Positions 8,280 through 17,168 are shown, counted from the first letter of the stretch. The stretch is DNA of 64,000 nt from Pseudorhizobium banfieldiae (GCF_000967425.1 NZ_FO082820.1:3297501-3361500), one strand, 5' to 3'. The notes: generated from the sequence alone by a model not told the origin. Numbers and translations: made by a program.

Positions 8280-10547
8280 TCAGACCGGAATGCCGTTCTC
8301 TGCCGCAAACCGCATCAGCAGTTCGCGGACCGGCTCTCTCGGCTGCCTGTCGTCCAGCGCCGCGTTCAGGGTCTCCGTCAGCCTGTCCGCATCGAGCGAC
8401 AGGAGCATGGCCTTGACCGGACCGACAGAGGTTGGCGCCATCGAAACGGAGCGGAAGCCGAGTCCGATCAGGGCCATGGCCGAGAGCGGCTTGCCGGCCA
8501 TCTCGCCGCACAGCGTCAGCGGCGTCTTGTTGCGTTCCGCCGCCCGCACGATGTCACGCAGGATCCGCAGGAACGGCCGGCCCAGCATGTCGAACCGATC
8601 AGAGACACGTGCATTGCCACGGTCGGCAGCCATTGAAAACTGGAAGAGGTCGTTTGAGCCGACGGAGACGAAATCCACCTCGGCCATCAGCTCGTCCAGC
8701 TGCCACATCAGCGCCGGCACCTCGAGCATGGCGCCGAACTGCAGCTTGCGCGGCAGGCTGTGCCCGAATTTCGAAAGGTGCTGGACCTCCTTCTGCAGGA
8801 GGTCGCGCACGGCATGGATCTCGGCAACCTCCGTCACCATCGGCAGCATCATTCTGAGTTCCGCATCGGCAGAGGCGCGCAGCAGGGCCCGCAGTTGTGT
8901 CCGCAGGAGGCCCGGACGGTCGAGCGACAGGCGGATCGCCCGCCAGCCAAGCGCCGGATTTTCCTCCTCATGCGCGCGGAAATAAGACACGACCTTGTCG
9001 CCGCCGATGTCGAGCGCCCGGAAAGTGACCGGAAGTCCACCGGCCTGCCGGATGACATTGCGGTAGAACGCCTCCTGCTCCTCGAGCTTCGGCATGGTCG
9101 AGGCGATCATGAACTGGAGTTCGGTCCGGAACAGCCCGATGCCGTCCGCACCTGATTCCGGCAAATGTGGCAGGTCCACGATCAGCCCGGCATTCATCAT
9201 CAGGCTGATGCGCTTTCCGTCCTTGGTGACAGGATCGACGTCGCGGAGCGCTCGGAACTGTTCCTGGCGGCGGGCGCGTAGCCGGACCTTCTCCTCGTAG
9301 GCCTTCAGGACATCCGATACCGGCCGCAGGTGAAGCTGGCCGTCGTCGCCGTCGATGATCGCAGCGTCACCGTTCTCGGCGAGCGCAACCGCCCCGACCG
9401 CCTGACCGACCACCGGAATGCCCATCGCGCGCGCCACGATCACGACGTGGCTGGTGACGGCGCCGTCTTCCAGCACCAGCCCGCGAAGCCTTTCCCGCGG
9501 GTAGTCGAGAAGCTCGGCCGCACCCATGGCGCGCGCGAAGATTATCGCGTCAGCGGGCATGCCCTCACCGATCGACCGCCCGCTAAACCCGGTCAACTGC
9601 CGCAGCAGGCGATTTGCAAGGTCGTCGAAATCATGCATGCGCTCGCGCAGATACGGATCGGTCAGGCGCATCATCCGCGCCTTGGTGTCGCTCTGCACCT
9701 TCTCGACGGCCGCTTCCGCCGTCAGGCCGTTGTGGATCGCCTCCTCCATGCGCCGCACCCAGCCCTGGTCGTAGGCGAACATCCGGTAGGTCTCGAGCAC
9801 CTCGCGATGCTCGCCTTCGGTGGCCACGTCGCGGCGCGACAGCATGTCGTCAATGGAGATCCTGAGCGAGCCCAGCGCCTCGGCCAGCCGCCGCACTTCG
9901 CTTTCGGCGTCTTCGTTGAGAAGATTGGTCACCACCACGCGTGGCTCGTGCAGGATCACGTGTCCCAGCCCGATGCCCTCGTTGTAGCCGTCTCCCTCGA
10001 TCGTGACGGGGCGCGTCAGGTCGAGCTCGAGGCCGGGCTTGGTGATCTTCTTCAATTCCCCGGTGGCGATCATTTCGGCGATTACCATGGCAGTCGTTTC
10101 GAGCGCCTCGACCTCATCTTCGCGATAGGTCCGACTCGCCTTGTTCTGGACGACCAGGACGCCCAAAGTGCGGCCTGCCCTTAAGATCGGCACGCCGAGG
10201 AAGGAATGGTAGATTTCCTCACCCGTTTCAGGGAGATAGCGGAAGGCGGGATGGGCCTGAGCATCGGAAAGATTGAGGGGTTGCGCCGAAGCAGCGATCG
10301 TTCCGACAAGACCCTGCCCCATTTTGAGCTGTGACAGGTGGACCGCTTCCGGATTGAGGCCTTCGGTGGCGTAGAGTTCGAGCACTCCGTCCGATCGCAG
10401 CACGTATACGGAGCAGACTTCCGCCACCATGTTGCTGGCGATCTGGCGGACGATGCGGTCGAGACGCTCCTGCGGATCCAGCGGCTCCGCCATCAGTTCG
10501 CGCAGCCGCCGAAGCAGCACGCGCGGCCCAGCCGACAGGTCTCTCAT
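8280..10547 (-). CDS. ptsP: Phosphoenolpyruvate-protein phosphotransferase, nitrogen PTS enzyme I
   Basis: First enzyme of the regulatory PTS-Ntr relay; it takes phosphate from PEP and passes it to NPr. An N-terminal GAF domain (about 20-160; NifA-like sensor) is followed by enzyme I. The phospho-His lies in EDGAVTSHVVIVARAMG (His367), and the PEP-binding TIM barrel includes GIGLFRTELQFM and VGSNDLFQFSMAADR. With the start at MRDLSAG it is 755 residues, typical for rhizobia. ATGs two and three codons further upstream (10553 and 10556) lie closer to a GGGAG sequence, so the exact start is uncertain by a few residues. Confidence 0.96.
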   Translation of the reverse strand: MRDLSAGPRVLLRRLRELMAEPLDPQERLDRIVRQIASNMVAEVCSVYVLRSDGVLELYATEGLNPEAVHLSQLKMGQGLVGTIAASAQPLNLSDAQAHPAFRYLPETGEEIYHSFLGVPILRAGRTLGVLVVQNKASRTYREDEVEALETTAMVIAEMIATGELKKITKPGLELDLTRPVTIEGDGYNEGIGLGHVILHEPRVVVTNLLNEDAESEVRRLAEALGSLRISIDDMLSRRDVATEGEHREVLETYRMFAYDQGWVRRMEEAIHNGLTAEAAVEKVQSDTKARMMRLTDPYLRERMHDFDDLANRLLRQLTGFSGRSIGEGMPADAIIFARAMGAAELLDYPRERLRGLVLEDGAVTSHVVIVARAMGIPVVGQAVGAVALAENGDAAIIDGDDGQLHLRPVSDVLKAYEEKVRLRARRQEQFRALRDVDPVTKDGKRISLMMNAGLIVDLPHLPESGADGIGLFRTELQFMIASTMPKLEEQEAFYRNVIRQAGGLPVTFRALDIGGDKVVSYFRAHEEENPALGWRAIRLSLDRPGLLRTQLRALLRASADAELRMMLPMVTEVAEIHAVRDLLQKEVQHLSKFGHSLPRKLQFGAMLEVPALMWQLDELMAEVDFVSVGSNDLFQFSMAADRGNARVSDRFDMLGRPFLRILRDIVRAAERNKTPLTLCGEMAGKPLSAMALIGLGFRSVSMAPTSVGPVKAMLLSLDADRLTETLNAALDDRQPREPVRELLMRFAAENGIPV

Positions 10548-10593
10548 CGGCATCATCGCTCCCGAAACAAGGTGCCCCACGCCTCGGGATCGA

Positions 10594-10614
10594 CCCTTCC
10601 ACAGGTGGGAAGGG
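10594..10614. other. Hairpin between lysC and ptsP
   Basis: CCCTTCC pairs with GGAAGGG around a short centre, giving a stable 7-bp stem in the lysC-ptsP spacer. No T-run follows on the minus strand, so it is not a standard terminator. It could be an mRNA processing or stability element, or part of the ptsP leader. Confidence 0.4.
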
Positions 10615-10632
10615 TGGCCCCTCGGCTCATGC

Positions 10633-11907
10633 TCAACTCTTATCGAGACCGTAGGCGGAATGCAAAGTCCGAACAGCAAGTTCCGAATATGCACCATCGA
10701 TCAGGATGGAAATCTTGATTTCCGACGTCGTGATCGCCTTGATGTTGATGCCTTTTTCGGCAAGTGCCTTGAAAGCTTGCGCCGCGACGCCCGCATGGCT
10801 GCGCATGCCGATGCCGATCACCGACACCTTGCACAGCCCTGATTCGTTCTGGGCGACGTCGAAGCCGATCTTTTCCTTGTTGTCCTCGAGGATCTTGAGC
10901 GCCTTCTGAACATCCCCATAGGGCACCGTGAAGGTCATGTCCGTGCGCGATCCGTCCTCCGAAATGTTCTGGACAATCATATCGACATTGATGTGCGCCT
11001 CCGCGAGCGGCCCGAAGATGGCTGCCGAGACGCCGGGGCGGTCAGCCAGCCGGCGGAGCGAAATCTGCGCCTCATCCTTGGCATAGGCGATGCCGGTGAC
11101 GACTTCCTGTTCCACGATCTCTTCCTCGTCGCAAATCAATGTGCCGGGCGGGTTGATGAGGTCGCCCATGCCCGGCGCATCGGGATCCTCGAAACTCGAA
11201 CGCACGAAGGTGCGGACCTTGTGGACCATCGCAAGCTCGACGGACCGAACCTGCAGGACCTTGGCGCCCAGCGACGCCATTTCCAGCATCTCTTCGAAGG
11301 TGATCTTCTTCAGCCGACGCGCCTTCGGCACCACGCGTGGGTCCGTCGTGTAAACGCCGTCCACGTCCGTGTAGATGTCGCAACGGTCTGCCTTGACGGC
11401 TGCGGCGATTGCCACGGCAGACGTATCCGAGCCTCCGCGACCGAGCGTCGCGATGCGATTGTCGGGGCCGATACCCTGGAAGCCGGCGACCACGGCCACC
11501 TGTCCCTCGCCCATGCGGCGGATGATGTCCGCCCCGTCAATCTCTTGGATGCGGGCGGCCCCATGGGCATTGTCGGTCTTGATCGGGATCTGCCAACCTT
11601 GCCAGGAGCGGGCGTTGATGCCCATCGATTGTAGGGCGATGGCAAGCAGCCCTGAGGTCACCTGTTCGCCCGACGCCACGACGGCATCATATTCGCGAGC
11701 ATCGTAAAACGGGGAATTGGCTCCCGCCACCTTCGGAATGTCCTGGACCCAACCCACGAGCTCGTTCGTCTTGCCGGACATCGCCGAGACCACGACCGCC
11801 ACCTCGTTTCCGGCATCCACCTCGCGTTTCACATGGCGAGCGACGTTGTGGATGCGCTCGAGATTGGCGACTGATGTGCCGCCGAACTTCATGACGATGC
11901 GTGCCAT
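10633..11907 (-). CDS. lysC: Aspartate kinase
   Basis: 424 residues, a single-chain class aspartokinase that phosphorylates aspartate at the head of the Lys/Thr/Met and diaminopimelate pathway. It starts MARIVMKFGGTSVAN; the kinase domain includes VSAMSGKTNELV and GRGGSDTSAVAIAAA. Two ACT domains fill the C-terminus from about residue 265, with the effector-binding stretch VSVIGIGMRSHAGVAA, so feedback inhibition by Lys/Thr is expected. The open frame extends 103 codons upstream, but that part lacks family similarity. Family length and conservation support this ATG. Confidence 0.97.
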   Translation of the reverse strand: MARIVMKFGGTSVANLERIHNVARHVKREVDAGNEVAVVVSAMSGKTNELVGWVQDIPKVAGANSPFYDAREYDAVVASGEQVTSGLLAIALQSMGINARSWQGWQIPIKTDNAHGAARIQEIDGADIIRRMGEGQVAVVAGFQGIGPDNRIATLGRGGSDTSAVAIAAAVKADRCDIYTDVDGVYTTDPRVVPKARRLKKITFEEMLEMASLGAKVLQVRSVELAMVHKVRTFVRSSFEDPDAPGMGDLINPPGTLICDEEEIVEQEVVTGIAYAKDEAQISLRRLADRPGVSAAIFGPLAEAHINVDMIVQNISEDGSRTDMTFTVPYGDVQKALKILEDNKEKIGFDVAQNESGLCKVSVIGIGMRSHAGVAAQAFKALAEKGINIKAITTSEIKISILIDGAYSELAVRTLHSAYGLDKS

Positions 11908-11927
11908 GCTGACTGATACCACCCGTT

Positions 11928-11943
11928 CGCTCCCAAGGGAGCG
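11928..11943 (-). other. Hairpin in the lysC leader
   Basis: CGCTCCC-AA-GGGAGCG, a perfect 7-base inverted repeat 21 bases upstream of the lysC start. It could sit in the mRNA leader near the ribosome-binding region. I see no match to the known lysine riboswitch, which is far longer. Confidence 0.3.
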
Positions 11944-12050
11944 GATCTCTCTGCCCGTCTTCAGGAAGCAGACGGATTTCGCCGGGTCTCTTATCGAAAA
12001 GGTGGGTGGCGTGCAATGGCGGCCGGCACGGCATGTGGCAACGTGAGAAA

Positions 12051-12081
12051 GGAAGGGCGGACCCTTGACGTCTACCCTTCC
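12051..12081 (-). terminator. Probable terminator of the SH3-domain gene
   Basis: On the minus strand GGAAGGG pairs with CCCTTCC across a 17-base loop and is followed directly by TTTCT, 14 bases past the SH3 gene stop. The loop is long and the T-run short, so strength is uncertain. It would insulate lysC from the SH3 gene. Confidence 0.5.
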
Positions 12082-12094
12082 TCCAAAATCGCAA

Positions 12095-12694
12095 CTATCT
12101 ACGAGTCTCTTGGTTTCGCAGGCATTCGATGTCGTTGGCGATGCATGTCTCGCCGCCTGGGCCAGGAATGACCTCAAAGCGTGAACGATCTCGATCGGAA
12201 CGGCGATCGCGGTCACGGTCCCAGTCTACCCGGTCTCTGTCTCGGTCCCGGTATCTCCGATCCCTGTCGCGGTCCCAGCGATCACGGTCACGGCGGTCCC
12301 AGCGGTCACGATCGCGGTAGAAGTCACGACCGCGATAATGCCGGTCCCAGTAGTTGCCGATCTCGAAGGTGACCGTGGGGATACCGAGCGGCCGGTAGTA
12401 CTGGGGACCTACATGGACGCGCCGCTGCTGATAGGCTGCCTGCACATAATTGCCGGAAACCCAGCCACGGCCACCGCTGAAGGCAACATCGCACCAGTTG
12501 ACGTTACTCATGCAGCCGTAGATGGTGACCGGTGCACCGTTCGGAATAACGGTCACGGCGGGATAGGACGTACTTGGCCCGGATCGCATGTTGACGTTTG
12601 CAGTCGCGAAACCACGTACCGCCGCATCGGCCAGAGATGGTGCAGCCACCACTGCACACAGGGCAGCAGCGGCACTGAACAGATATTTCCTCAC
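12095..12694 (-). CDS. Secreted bacterial SH3-domain protein with Arg/Asp-rich tail
   Basis: 199 residues from a GTG at 12694 chosen because AGGAG lies eight bases upstream; the frame stays open to 12760 without a better start. A signal peptide is clear (RKYLFSAAAALCAVVAA, cut near SLADAA). Residues about 27-90 form an SH3b domain (TANVNMRSGPSTSYPAV, NWCDVAF, GWVSGNYV). After a linker, residues about 120-175 are almost all Arg, Asp, Trp and Tyr in RDRDRW-like repeats, mirrored by repetitive DNA. The C-terminus has a Cys pair (GGETCIANDIECLR). It probably interacts with the cell wall or periplasm; exact role unknown. It lies between lysC and ubiG. Confidence 0.88.
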   Translation of the reverse strand: MRKYLFSAAAALCAVVAAPSLADAAVRGFATANVNMRSGPSTSYPAVTVIPNGAPVTIYGCMSNVNWCDVAFSGGRGWVSGNYVQAAYQQRRVHVGPQYYRPLGIPTVTFEIGNYWDRHYRGRDFYRDRDRWDRRDRDRWDRDRDRRYRDRDRDRVDWDRDRDRRSDRDRSRFEVIPGPGGETCIANDIECLRNQETRR

Positions 12695-12922
12695 GTGTTT
12701 TCTCCTGAAACAGGCGGCTACGCCGCTCTTGTTTCCGCTCAATGTTTGACACCCTGCCATTGTTCCGCACGGCCCCTGAACCGGTTATGAACGGCTCGCG
12801 AATCAGAGATAGTGGCGCAGGAATGCCAGATGCGCCCGGCGCATCGCCGGCATTCGGCAACGGCCCTTGACTTCTGCTGCCGATCGTCCGACCTCAGGTT
12901 CAAACGCCGGAGATGACACCCC

Positions 12923-13669
12923 ATGACCGATGCCGCCAAGACCACGATCGACCAGAGCGAAGTTGACCGCTTCTCCGCCATGGCGGCGGAATGGTGGGAC
13001 CCGACCGGCAAGTTCAAGCCGCTGCACAAGTTCAATCCGGTGCGCCTCACCTACATCCGCGACAGGGTCTCGGAGAACTTCGGCCGCGATCCAAAGGCGC
13101 ACCTGCCGCTCTCCGGCCTTCGCGTCCTTGATATCGGCTGCGGTGGCGGCCTTCTCTCGGAACCGGTCGCCCGCATGGGCGCGACGGTCGTCGGCGCCGA
13201 CCCGTCGGAAAAGAACATCAGGATTGCGCAGACACATGCCGCAGAAACAGGTGTAGAGATCGACTACCGCGCCGTCACGGCAGAGCGACTGGCCGAAGCC
13301 GGCGAGATGTTCGACGTCGTCCTCAACATGGAGGTTGTCGAACATGTCGCCGACGTCGACTTCTTCATGCGCACCTGCGCTTCGATGGTGAAACCGGGCG
13401 GTCTGATGTTCGTGGCTACGATCAACCGCACAATGAAGGCCCGCGCGCTGGCCATCTTCGCTGCCGAGAACATCCTGCGCTGGTTACCTAGGGGCACGCA
13501 CCAATATGAGAAGCTGGTTCGGCCAGAGGAGCTGGAAGCGCCGCTTGGGGCGAGCGGCATGGACATCATTCACCGCACCGGCGTCTTCTTCCATCCCCTG
13601 CAGGACCGCTGGAACCTGTCGCCGGACATGGACGTCAACTACATGCTGCTGGCGAAGCGGCCCGCCTAG
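12923..13669 (+). CDS. ubiG: Ubiquinone biosynthesis O-methyltransferase
   Basis: 248 residues, the standard UbiG size. It catalyses both O-methylations in ubiquinone synthesis using SAM. The signature start is present ([30 protein letters not shown]), then motif [19 protein letters not shown] and the [12 protein letters not shown] segment. GGAG lies ten bases upstream of the ATG. It is transcribed away from lysC, an arrangement conserved in rhizobia, here with the SH3 gene placed between. It converges on the DUF1178 gene with two bases between stop codons. Confidence 0.96.
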   Translation: MTDAAKTTIDQSEVDRFSAMAAEWWDPTGKFKPLHKFNPVRLTYIRDRVSENFGRDPKAHLPLSGLRVLDIGCGGGLLSEPVARMGATVVGADPSEKNIRIAQTHAAETGVEIDYRAVTAERLAEAGEMFDVVLNMEVVEHVADVDFFMRTCASMVKPGGLMFVATINRTMKARALAIFAAENILRWLPRGTHQYEKLVRPEELEAPLGASGMDIIHRTGVFFHPLQDRWNLSPDMDVNYMLLAKRPA

Positions 13670-13671
13670 CC

Positions 13672-14100
13672 CTAGTTGGCATCCTCGGGCAGCACCGGCA
13701 GCGGTGCCACCTCGATCCCTTCATCGAGCAATTCGCGCACGTCGGCGAAGCTCGCCTGGCCGACAATGCCCCGCGCATCCGCCTCACCGTAGTGGATCTT
13801 GCGGGCCTCTTCGGGAAATCTCTCCCCGACATCCTCGGCACTGGCCTTGATCGCAGCCACGGCTTCCTTCAGCTTCGCCATCACCTGCTTTTGCGCAAGG
13901 TCCATGGCGACCGCCTGCTTCTCCTCCTTTTTCCGTGCCGTGGAAACGGAGGGCGCCATCAGTGACTTGGAGACATCAGCGGAACCGCAGACGGGACAGG
14001 TGAGGAAGCCGGCTTCAACCTGCCGGTCGAAGTCCGCGCTTTCGGAAAACCATCCTTCGAAGCCGTGGACATTGTCGCAGACAAGCGAATAGCGGATCAC
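13672..14100 (-). CDS. DUF1178 family protein with zinc-ribbon-like CPxC motif
   Basis: 142 residues. It begins MIRYSLVCDNVHGFEGWF and carries CPVCGSADVSKSLMAP near residue 35, typical of DUF1178, with C8 and the CPxC as possible metal ligands. The C-terminal half is helical (AVAMDLAQKQVMAKLKEAV) and ends EVAPLPVLPED. Its start overlaps the amidase stop by four bases. The family is common in alpha- and betaproteobacteria beside the Nit-type amidase; no function is known to me. Confidence 0.92.
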   Translation of the reverse strand: MIRYSLVCDNVHGFEGWFSESADFDRQVEAGFLTCPVCGSADVSKSLMAPSVSTARKKEEKQAVAMDLAQKQVMAKLKEAVAAIKASAEDVGERFPEEARKIHYGEADARGIVGQASFADVRELLDEGIEVAPLPVLPEDAN

Positions 14101-14951
14101 GCGGCGACCCCCTTCGCCTCCGCGGCCACCGTGTCGAGCGTGAAGTCGCGAGCGTTCTTGAGGTTCGGGATCTTGGCCCGCGCGGCCTTCACCTGGTCGA
14201 CATCGATCTCCGCGATTACGACGGCCTCGCCACTGCCTCCGGCCGATGCAAGTACCTTGCCCCAGGGGTCGATAATCATCGAATGACCGAAGGTCTCGCG
14301 CCCATCCTCATGCACGCCCGCCTGGGCAGCGGCAATCAGGAAGGCACCGTTCTCGATGGCACGAGCCCGCAGCAGCACTTCCCAATGCGCCTCGCCCGTC
14401 TGCCGCGTGAACGCCGCCGGGACGGTCAGCACATCGGCACCGGCGACAGCCTCGGTGCGGAACAACGCCGGGAAGCGGACGTCGTAGCAGATTGCAAAAC
14501 CGAGTTTGCCGAAGGGAAGCTCCGCCACTCTTGCCTCTCCGCCTGGCCGGTAGACGGCGCTTTCGCGCCAGCTCTCGCCATTGTCGAGATCGACATCGAA
14601 CATGTGGATCTTGTCATAGGTGCAGATCCGGTCGCCGCCAGGCGCAAACAGGAAGCCCCGATTGGCGATCTTGCCGTCGGCAAGTGCAATGGCCGTCGAC
14701 CCGACATGGACGTGGATCCCGAGGTCGCGGGCAAGCTCCTGGGCGGTGGAAACGATGACGTCGTTCGCCTCGTCCTTGAGCACCGCCATCAGCCCCGCGC
14801 GATCTTTTTGCACAGCACCCGTCATTTCCGGCGTCTGAACATAGACCGCGCCCTGGGAAGCGGCCTCGCGCACGAGCTTCGTCATGTCGGCGGCGTTCTT
14901 CTCCGGATCGACGCCGGAGCACATCTGGATGGCAGCAGCCTTGAACGTCAT
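14097..14951 (-). CDS. Carbon-nitrogen hydrolase (Nit/omega-amidase family)
   Basis: 284 residues of the nitrilase superfamily. The Glu-Lys-Cys triad is visible: E42 in TPEMTG, K114 in TYDKIHMFDVD, C155 in GFAICYDVRFP. Closest named relatives would be Nit1/Nit2-type enzymes that hydrolyse deaminated glutathione or alpha-keto-acid amides. The position beside grxC would suit a glutathione-repair role, though the substrate is inferred only. It lies 11 bases downstream of grxC and overlaps the DUF1178 gene. Confidence 0.93.
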   Translation of the reverse strand: MTFKAAAIQMCSGVDPEKNAADMTKLVREAASQGAVYVQTPEMTGAVQKDRAGLMAVLKDEANDVIVSTAQELARDLGIHVHVGSTAIALADGKIANRGFLFAPGGDRICTYDKIHMFDVDLDNGESWRESAVYRPGGEARVAELPFGKLGFAICYDVRFPALFRTEAVAGADVLTVPAAFTRQTGEAHWEVLLRARAIENGAFLIAAAQAGVHEDGRETFGHSMIIDPWGKVLASAGGSGEAVVIAEIDVDQVKAARAKIPNLKNARDFTLDTVAAEAKGVAA

Positions 14952-14962
14952 CGTCCCTCTCC

Positions 14963-15217
14963 TCAGGCGGCGAGCATCGGATCGAGCTTGCCGGCACGAT
15001 CGAGCGCATGAAGATCATCACAGCCGCCGACATGCTCGCCATTGATGAATATCTGCGGGAAGGTGGAACGGCCAGCCTTGCCGATCATCTCCTGGCGCAC
15101 GTCCGGCGAATAGGTCGCATCGTGCTCGGTGAAGTCGACGCCCTTGGACTGGAGCAAAGACTTGGCGCGGGAGCAGTAACCGCAGCCCAGGCGGGTGTAG
15201 ATCGTAACATCTGCCAT
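14963..15217 (-). CDS. grxC: Glutaredoxin 3
   Basis: 84-residue dithiol glutaredoxin. The active site is CGYC (C12, C15) in TRLGCGYCSRAK; the cis-Pro lies in STFPQIFI and the glutathione-binding GGCDDL follows. It reduces disulfides and mixed disulfides with glutathione. The start MADVTIYT is preceded by a GGAGAATCTCG stretch; the frame stays open 20 codons further up without family similarity. It is part of the comF-grxC-amidase-DUF1178 operon. Confidence 0.96.
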   Translation of the reverse strand: MADVTIYTRLGCGYCSRAKSLLQSKGVDFTEHDATYSPDVRQEMIGKAGRSTFPQIFINGEHVGGCDDLHALDRAGKLDPMLAA

Positions 15218-15273
15218 CGAGATTCTCCGGGAGCGACCAGGTGGGAAGTGCCGCGCAGTTGGTGTTTGAAGCT

Positions 15274-16047
15274 TCATATAGGCCCGGCGATAGCCATTGC
15301 AAAGGTCAAAACGGTGACTTCCGCCGCTCCCGCCTTCTTAAGCGCTCGGGTCGCGGAGGAGACCGTCGCGCCCGTGGTAAAGACGTCATCGACCAGCACC
15401 AGATGGTTCCCCGCGACGTCCATCTCTCGGCCCGGCACCACCTTGAATGCCGCACGGACATTCTCCTCGCGACGCCTGGCGGTCAGCCCGACCTGCCGCG
15501 CCGTTTTCTTCACCCTGACCAGCGTCGCCGGCAGGAACGGCCGGCCGGAAAGATGTGCCAGGTGCCGGGCAAGCTCCGCTGACTGGTTGAACTTCCGCCC
15601 GGCGAACCGCCAACGATGCAGGGGGACGGGCACGATGCCGTCGCACTCGAGGACATGCCGCTCGGACGCACGCAGCATCCAGGCGGCCATCATGGGGGCA
15701 AGGTCGGTGCGATCGCGATATTTCAGCCCGTGGACCAGATGACGCACGGGACCTTCGTGGATCGCGACGCTGCGCAGCCGATCGAAGACCGGCGGCGTGG
15801 CGATCGCCTCCGCCGATACCATGCCCTCACCCGGATTATATCCGAACGGGATGCCGAGGATCTCGCAATAGGGTCGTTCGATGAAACGGATCTCGCGCCA
15901 GCACGTTGCACAAAAGCTCGGCTGCCCGGCGAGGATCACGCCGCAGCCGGGGCAGGCAGGCGGGTAGACAAGGTCGGCGATCCAGCGCAGCCAGGCCGAT
16001 CTGGGTGGTGTTGGCATGCCAAAAGCCGACTTGTGTCCGTCCCCCAT
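15274..16047 (-). CDS. comF: ComF family phosphoribosyltransferase-like protein
   Basis: About 257 residues from the ATG at 16047, or 247 from the ATG at 16017; neither has a strong ribosome-binding site. An N-terminal zinc-finger-like region (YPPACPGCGVIL, FCATCWREI) is followed by the PRTase fold with the PRPP loop VLVDDVFTTGATVS near residue 215. ComF proteins are linked to natural transformation and DNA processing in other bacteria, but their enzymatic role is unclear. It heads the grxC operon and diverges from the methyltransferase gene 62 bases away. The open frame upstream to 16668 is antisense to that gene and is not part of comF. Confidence 0.9.
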   Translation of the reverse strand: MGDGHKSAFGMPTPPRSAWLRWIADLVYPPACPGCGVILAGQPSFCATCWREIRFIERPYCEILGIPFGYNPGEGMVSAEAIATPPVFDRLRSVAIHEGPVRHLVHGLKYRDRTDLAPMMAAWMLRASERHVLECDGIVPVPLHRWRFAGRKFNQSAELARHLAHLSGRPFLPATLVRVKKTARQVGLTARRREENVRAAFKVVPGREMDVAGNHLVLVDDVFTTGATVSSATRALKKAGAAEVTVLTFAMAIAGPI

Positions 16048-16108
16048 GGATTGACATTTGCGCCCGCGACGCGCCATTCCGCAACTGGAAATGCAAGGAC
16101 CTAGCTCA

Positions 16109-17002
16109 ATGGAGATTCTTTTCGACCAGGCGCTGGTGGCAGCACGGCGGGAACGGGCGTTCAGGAATGCCGAGCCGGGAGCCTCCTTCCTGCTCGACCT
16201 GGTGGCGCACGAGCTGGCCGAACGGCTCGCTGTCGTAGAGCGACGGTTCGAGACCGCTGTTGAACTCCATGGCGGCACAGGCATCGCAGCACGCCTTGCG
16301 AACGAAACCGGCAGGATCGCCAGCATCGAGCGGGTCGAGACCAGTTCCGTCTTCGCAGCGTCCGGTGAGCCCTTGACGGTCGCTGCGCTCGACGACCTAC
16401 CGCTGGAGCCGGCTTCGGCCAGCCTCGTGCTTTCGCCGCTCTCCCTCCACCTGGTCAATGATACACCGGGCATGCTTGTCCGCATCCGGCGGGCCCTGAA
16501 GCCCGATGGCCTGTTCATGGCGGCGATACCGGGAGCCGGGACGCTTGCCGAACTGCGCGATGTGTTGCTCGCGACCGAGATAGAACGGACCGGCGGCGCC
16601 AGCCCTCGCGTCATCCCCTTCGCCGACGTTCGGGATGTAGGGGCGCTGCTGCAAAGGGCAGGCTTCACCCTGCCGGTGGTGGATGTCGAGAATTATACGG
16701 TCCGCTACGACTCGATCTTCCCGCTGATGCGCGACATCCGTGCGATGGGAATGGCCAATCCGCTGGTCGGGCGCAGCCGGCAGCCCGTCAGCCGGGGCTT
16801 CTTCATTCGGGCAGCGGAGTTGTACGCGGAACGCTACGCGGATCCGGACGGACGCATCCGTGCAACCTTCTCCATCATCTACGTCTCGGGCTGGGCACCG
16901 CATGAGAGCCAGCAGAAGCCGCTGAAGCCTGGCTCCGCGAAGATGAGGCTCGCCGACGCCCTGCGAGTGCCGCGGGATGAGGAACCCGGGAGCGCTAGTT
17001 GA
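16109..17002 (+). CDS. SAM-dependent methyltransferase, BioC/NDUFAF5-like
   Basis: 297 residues from MEILFDQALVAARR, with AAGGAC upstream. N-terminal ARRERAFRNAEPGASFLLD is typical of the alphaproteobacterial relatives of human NDUFAF5 (C20orf7), a complex I assembly hydroxylase. The glycine-rich SAM motif is weak here (VELHGGTGIAARLA instead of a full GxGxG), as in NDUFAF5-like proteins. The segment LSPLSLHLVNDTPGMLVRIRR matches the family. A role in respiratory complex assembly is inferred from similarity only. Its stop region overlaps the end of the Flp pilin gene by eight bases on the opposite strand. Confidence 0.88.
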   Translation: MEILFDQALVAARRERAFRNAEPGASFLLDLVAHELAERLAVVERRFETAVELHGGTGIAARLANETGRIASIERVETSSVFAASGEPLTVAALDDLPLEPASASLVLSPLSLHLVNDTPGMLVRIRRALKPDGLFMAAIPGAGTLAELRDVLLATEIERTGGASPRVIPFADVRDVGALLQRAGFTLPVVDVENYTVRYDSIFPLMRDIRAMGMANPLVGRSRQPVSRGFFIRAAELYAERYADPDGRIRATFSIIYVSGWAPHESQQKPLKPGSAKMRLADALRVPRDEEPGSAS

Positions 17003-17168
17003 CGGCGTTCGTGAGATAACCTTCGATCGTCTCGAACACGCTCACCAGCGTATCGGCGAAGCCGCCGAAGGCCGCGACGAGAACGACAGCGATGAGAGCT
17101 GCGATCAGACCATATTCGACAGCGGTTGCTCCGTCCTTGCTGCCCGAGAACGCGTTCAGAAGACGCAT
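16995..17168 (-). CDS. Flp-family type IVb pilin
   Basis: 57 residues: MRLLNAFSGSKDGATAVEYG followed by a hydrophobic helix (LIAALIAVVLVAAFGG) and a short C-terminus ending TNAVN. This is a classic Flp prepilin: a short leader, cleavage between the Gly and ATAVEYG, and Glu5 plus Tyr6 of the mature peptide conserved. AAGGAAA precedes the ATG. It would polymerise into Flp/Tad pili for surface attachment, but no cpa/tad assembly genes are in this window, so the export machinery must lie elsewhere. It is preceded by a small membrane protein gene and overlaps the methyltransferase end by eight bases. Confidence 0.93.
   Translation of the reverse strand: MRLLNAFSGSKDGATAVEYGLIAALIAVVLVAAFGGFADTLVSVFETIEGYLTNAVN

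Noticed and set aside
10548..10632. Terminator between lysC and ptsP
   Set aside because: The stem is strong but no T-run follows on the minus strand, so it is recorded only as a hairpin.
12181..12330. Possible CRISPR-like short repeats
   Set aside because: The repeated cggtc units are irregular, have no spacers of constant length, and encode the protein tail.
12129..12372. Ser/Arg- and Gly-rich open frames on the plus strand
   Set aside because: They are complements of the Arg/Asp repeat tail of the SH3 gene.
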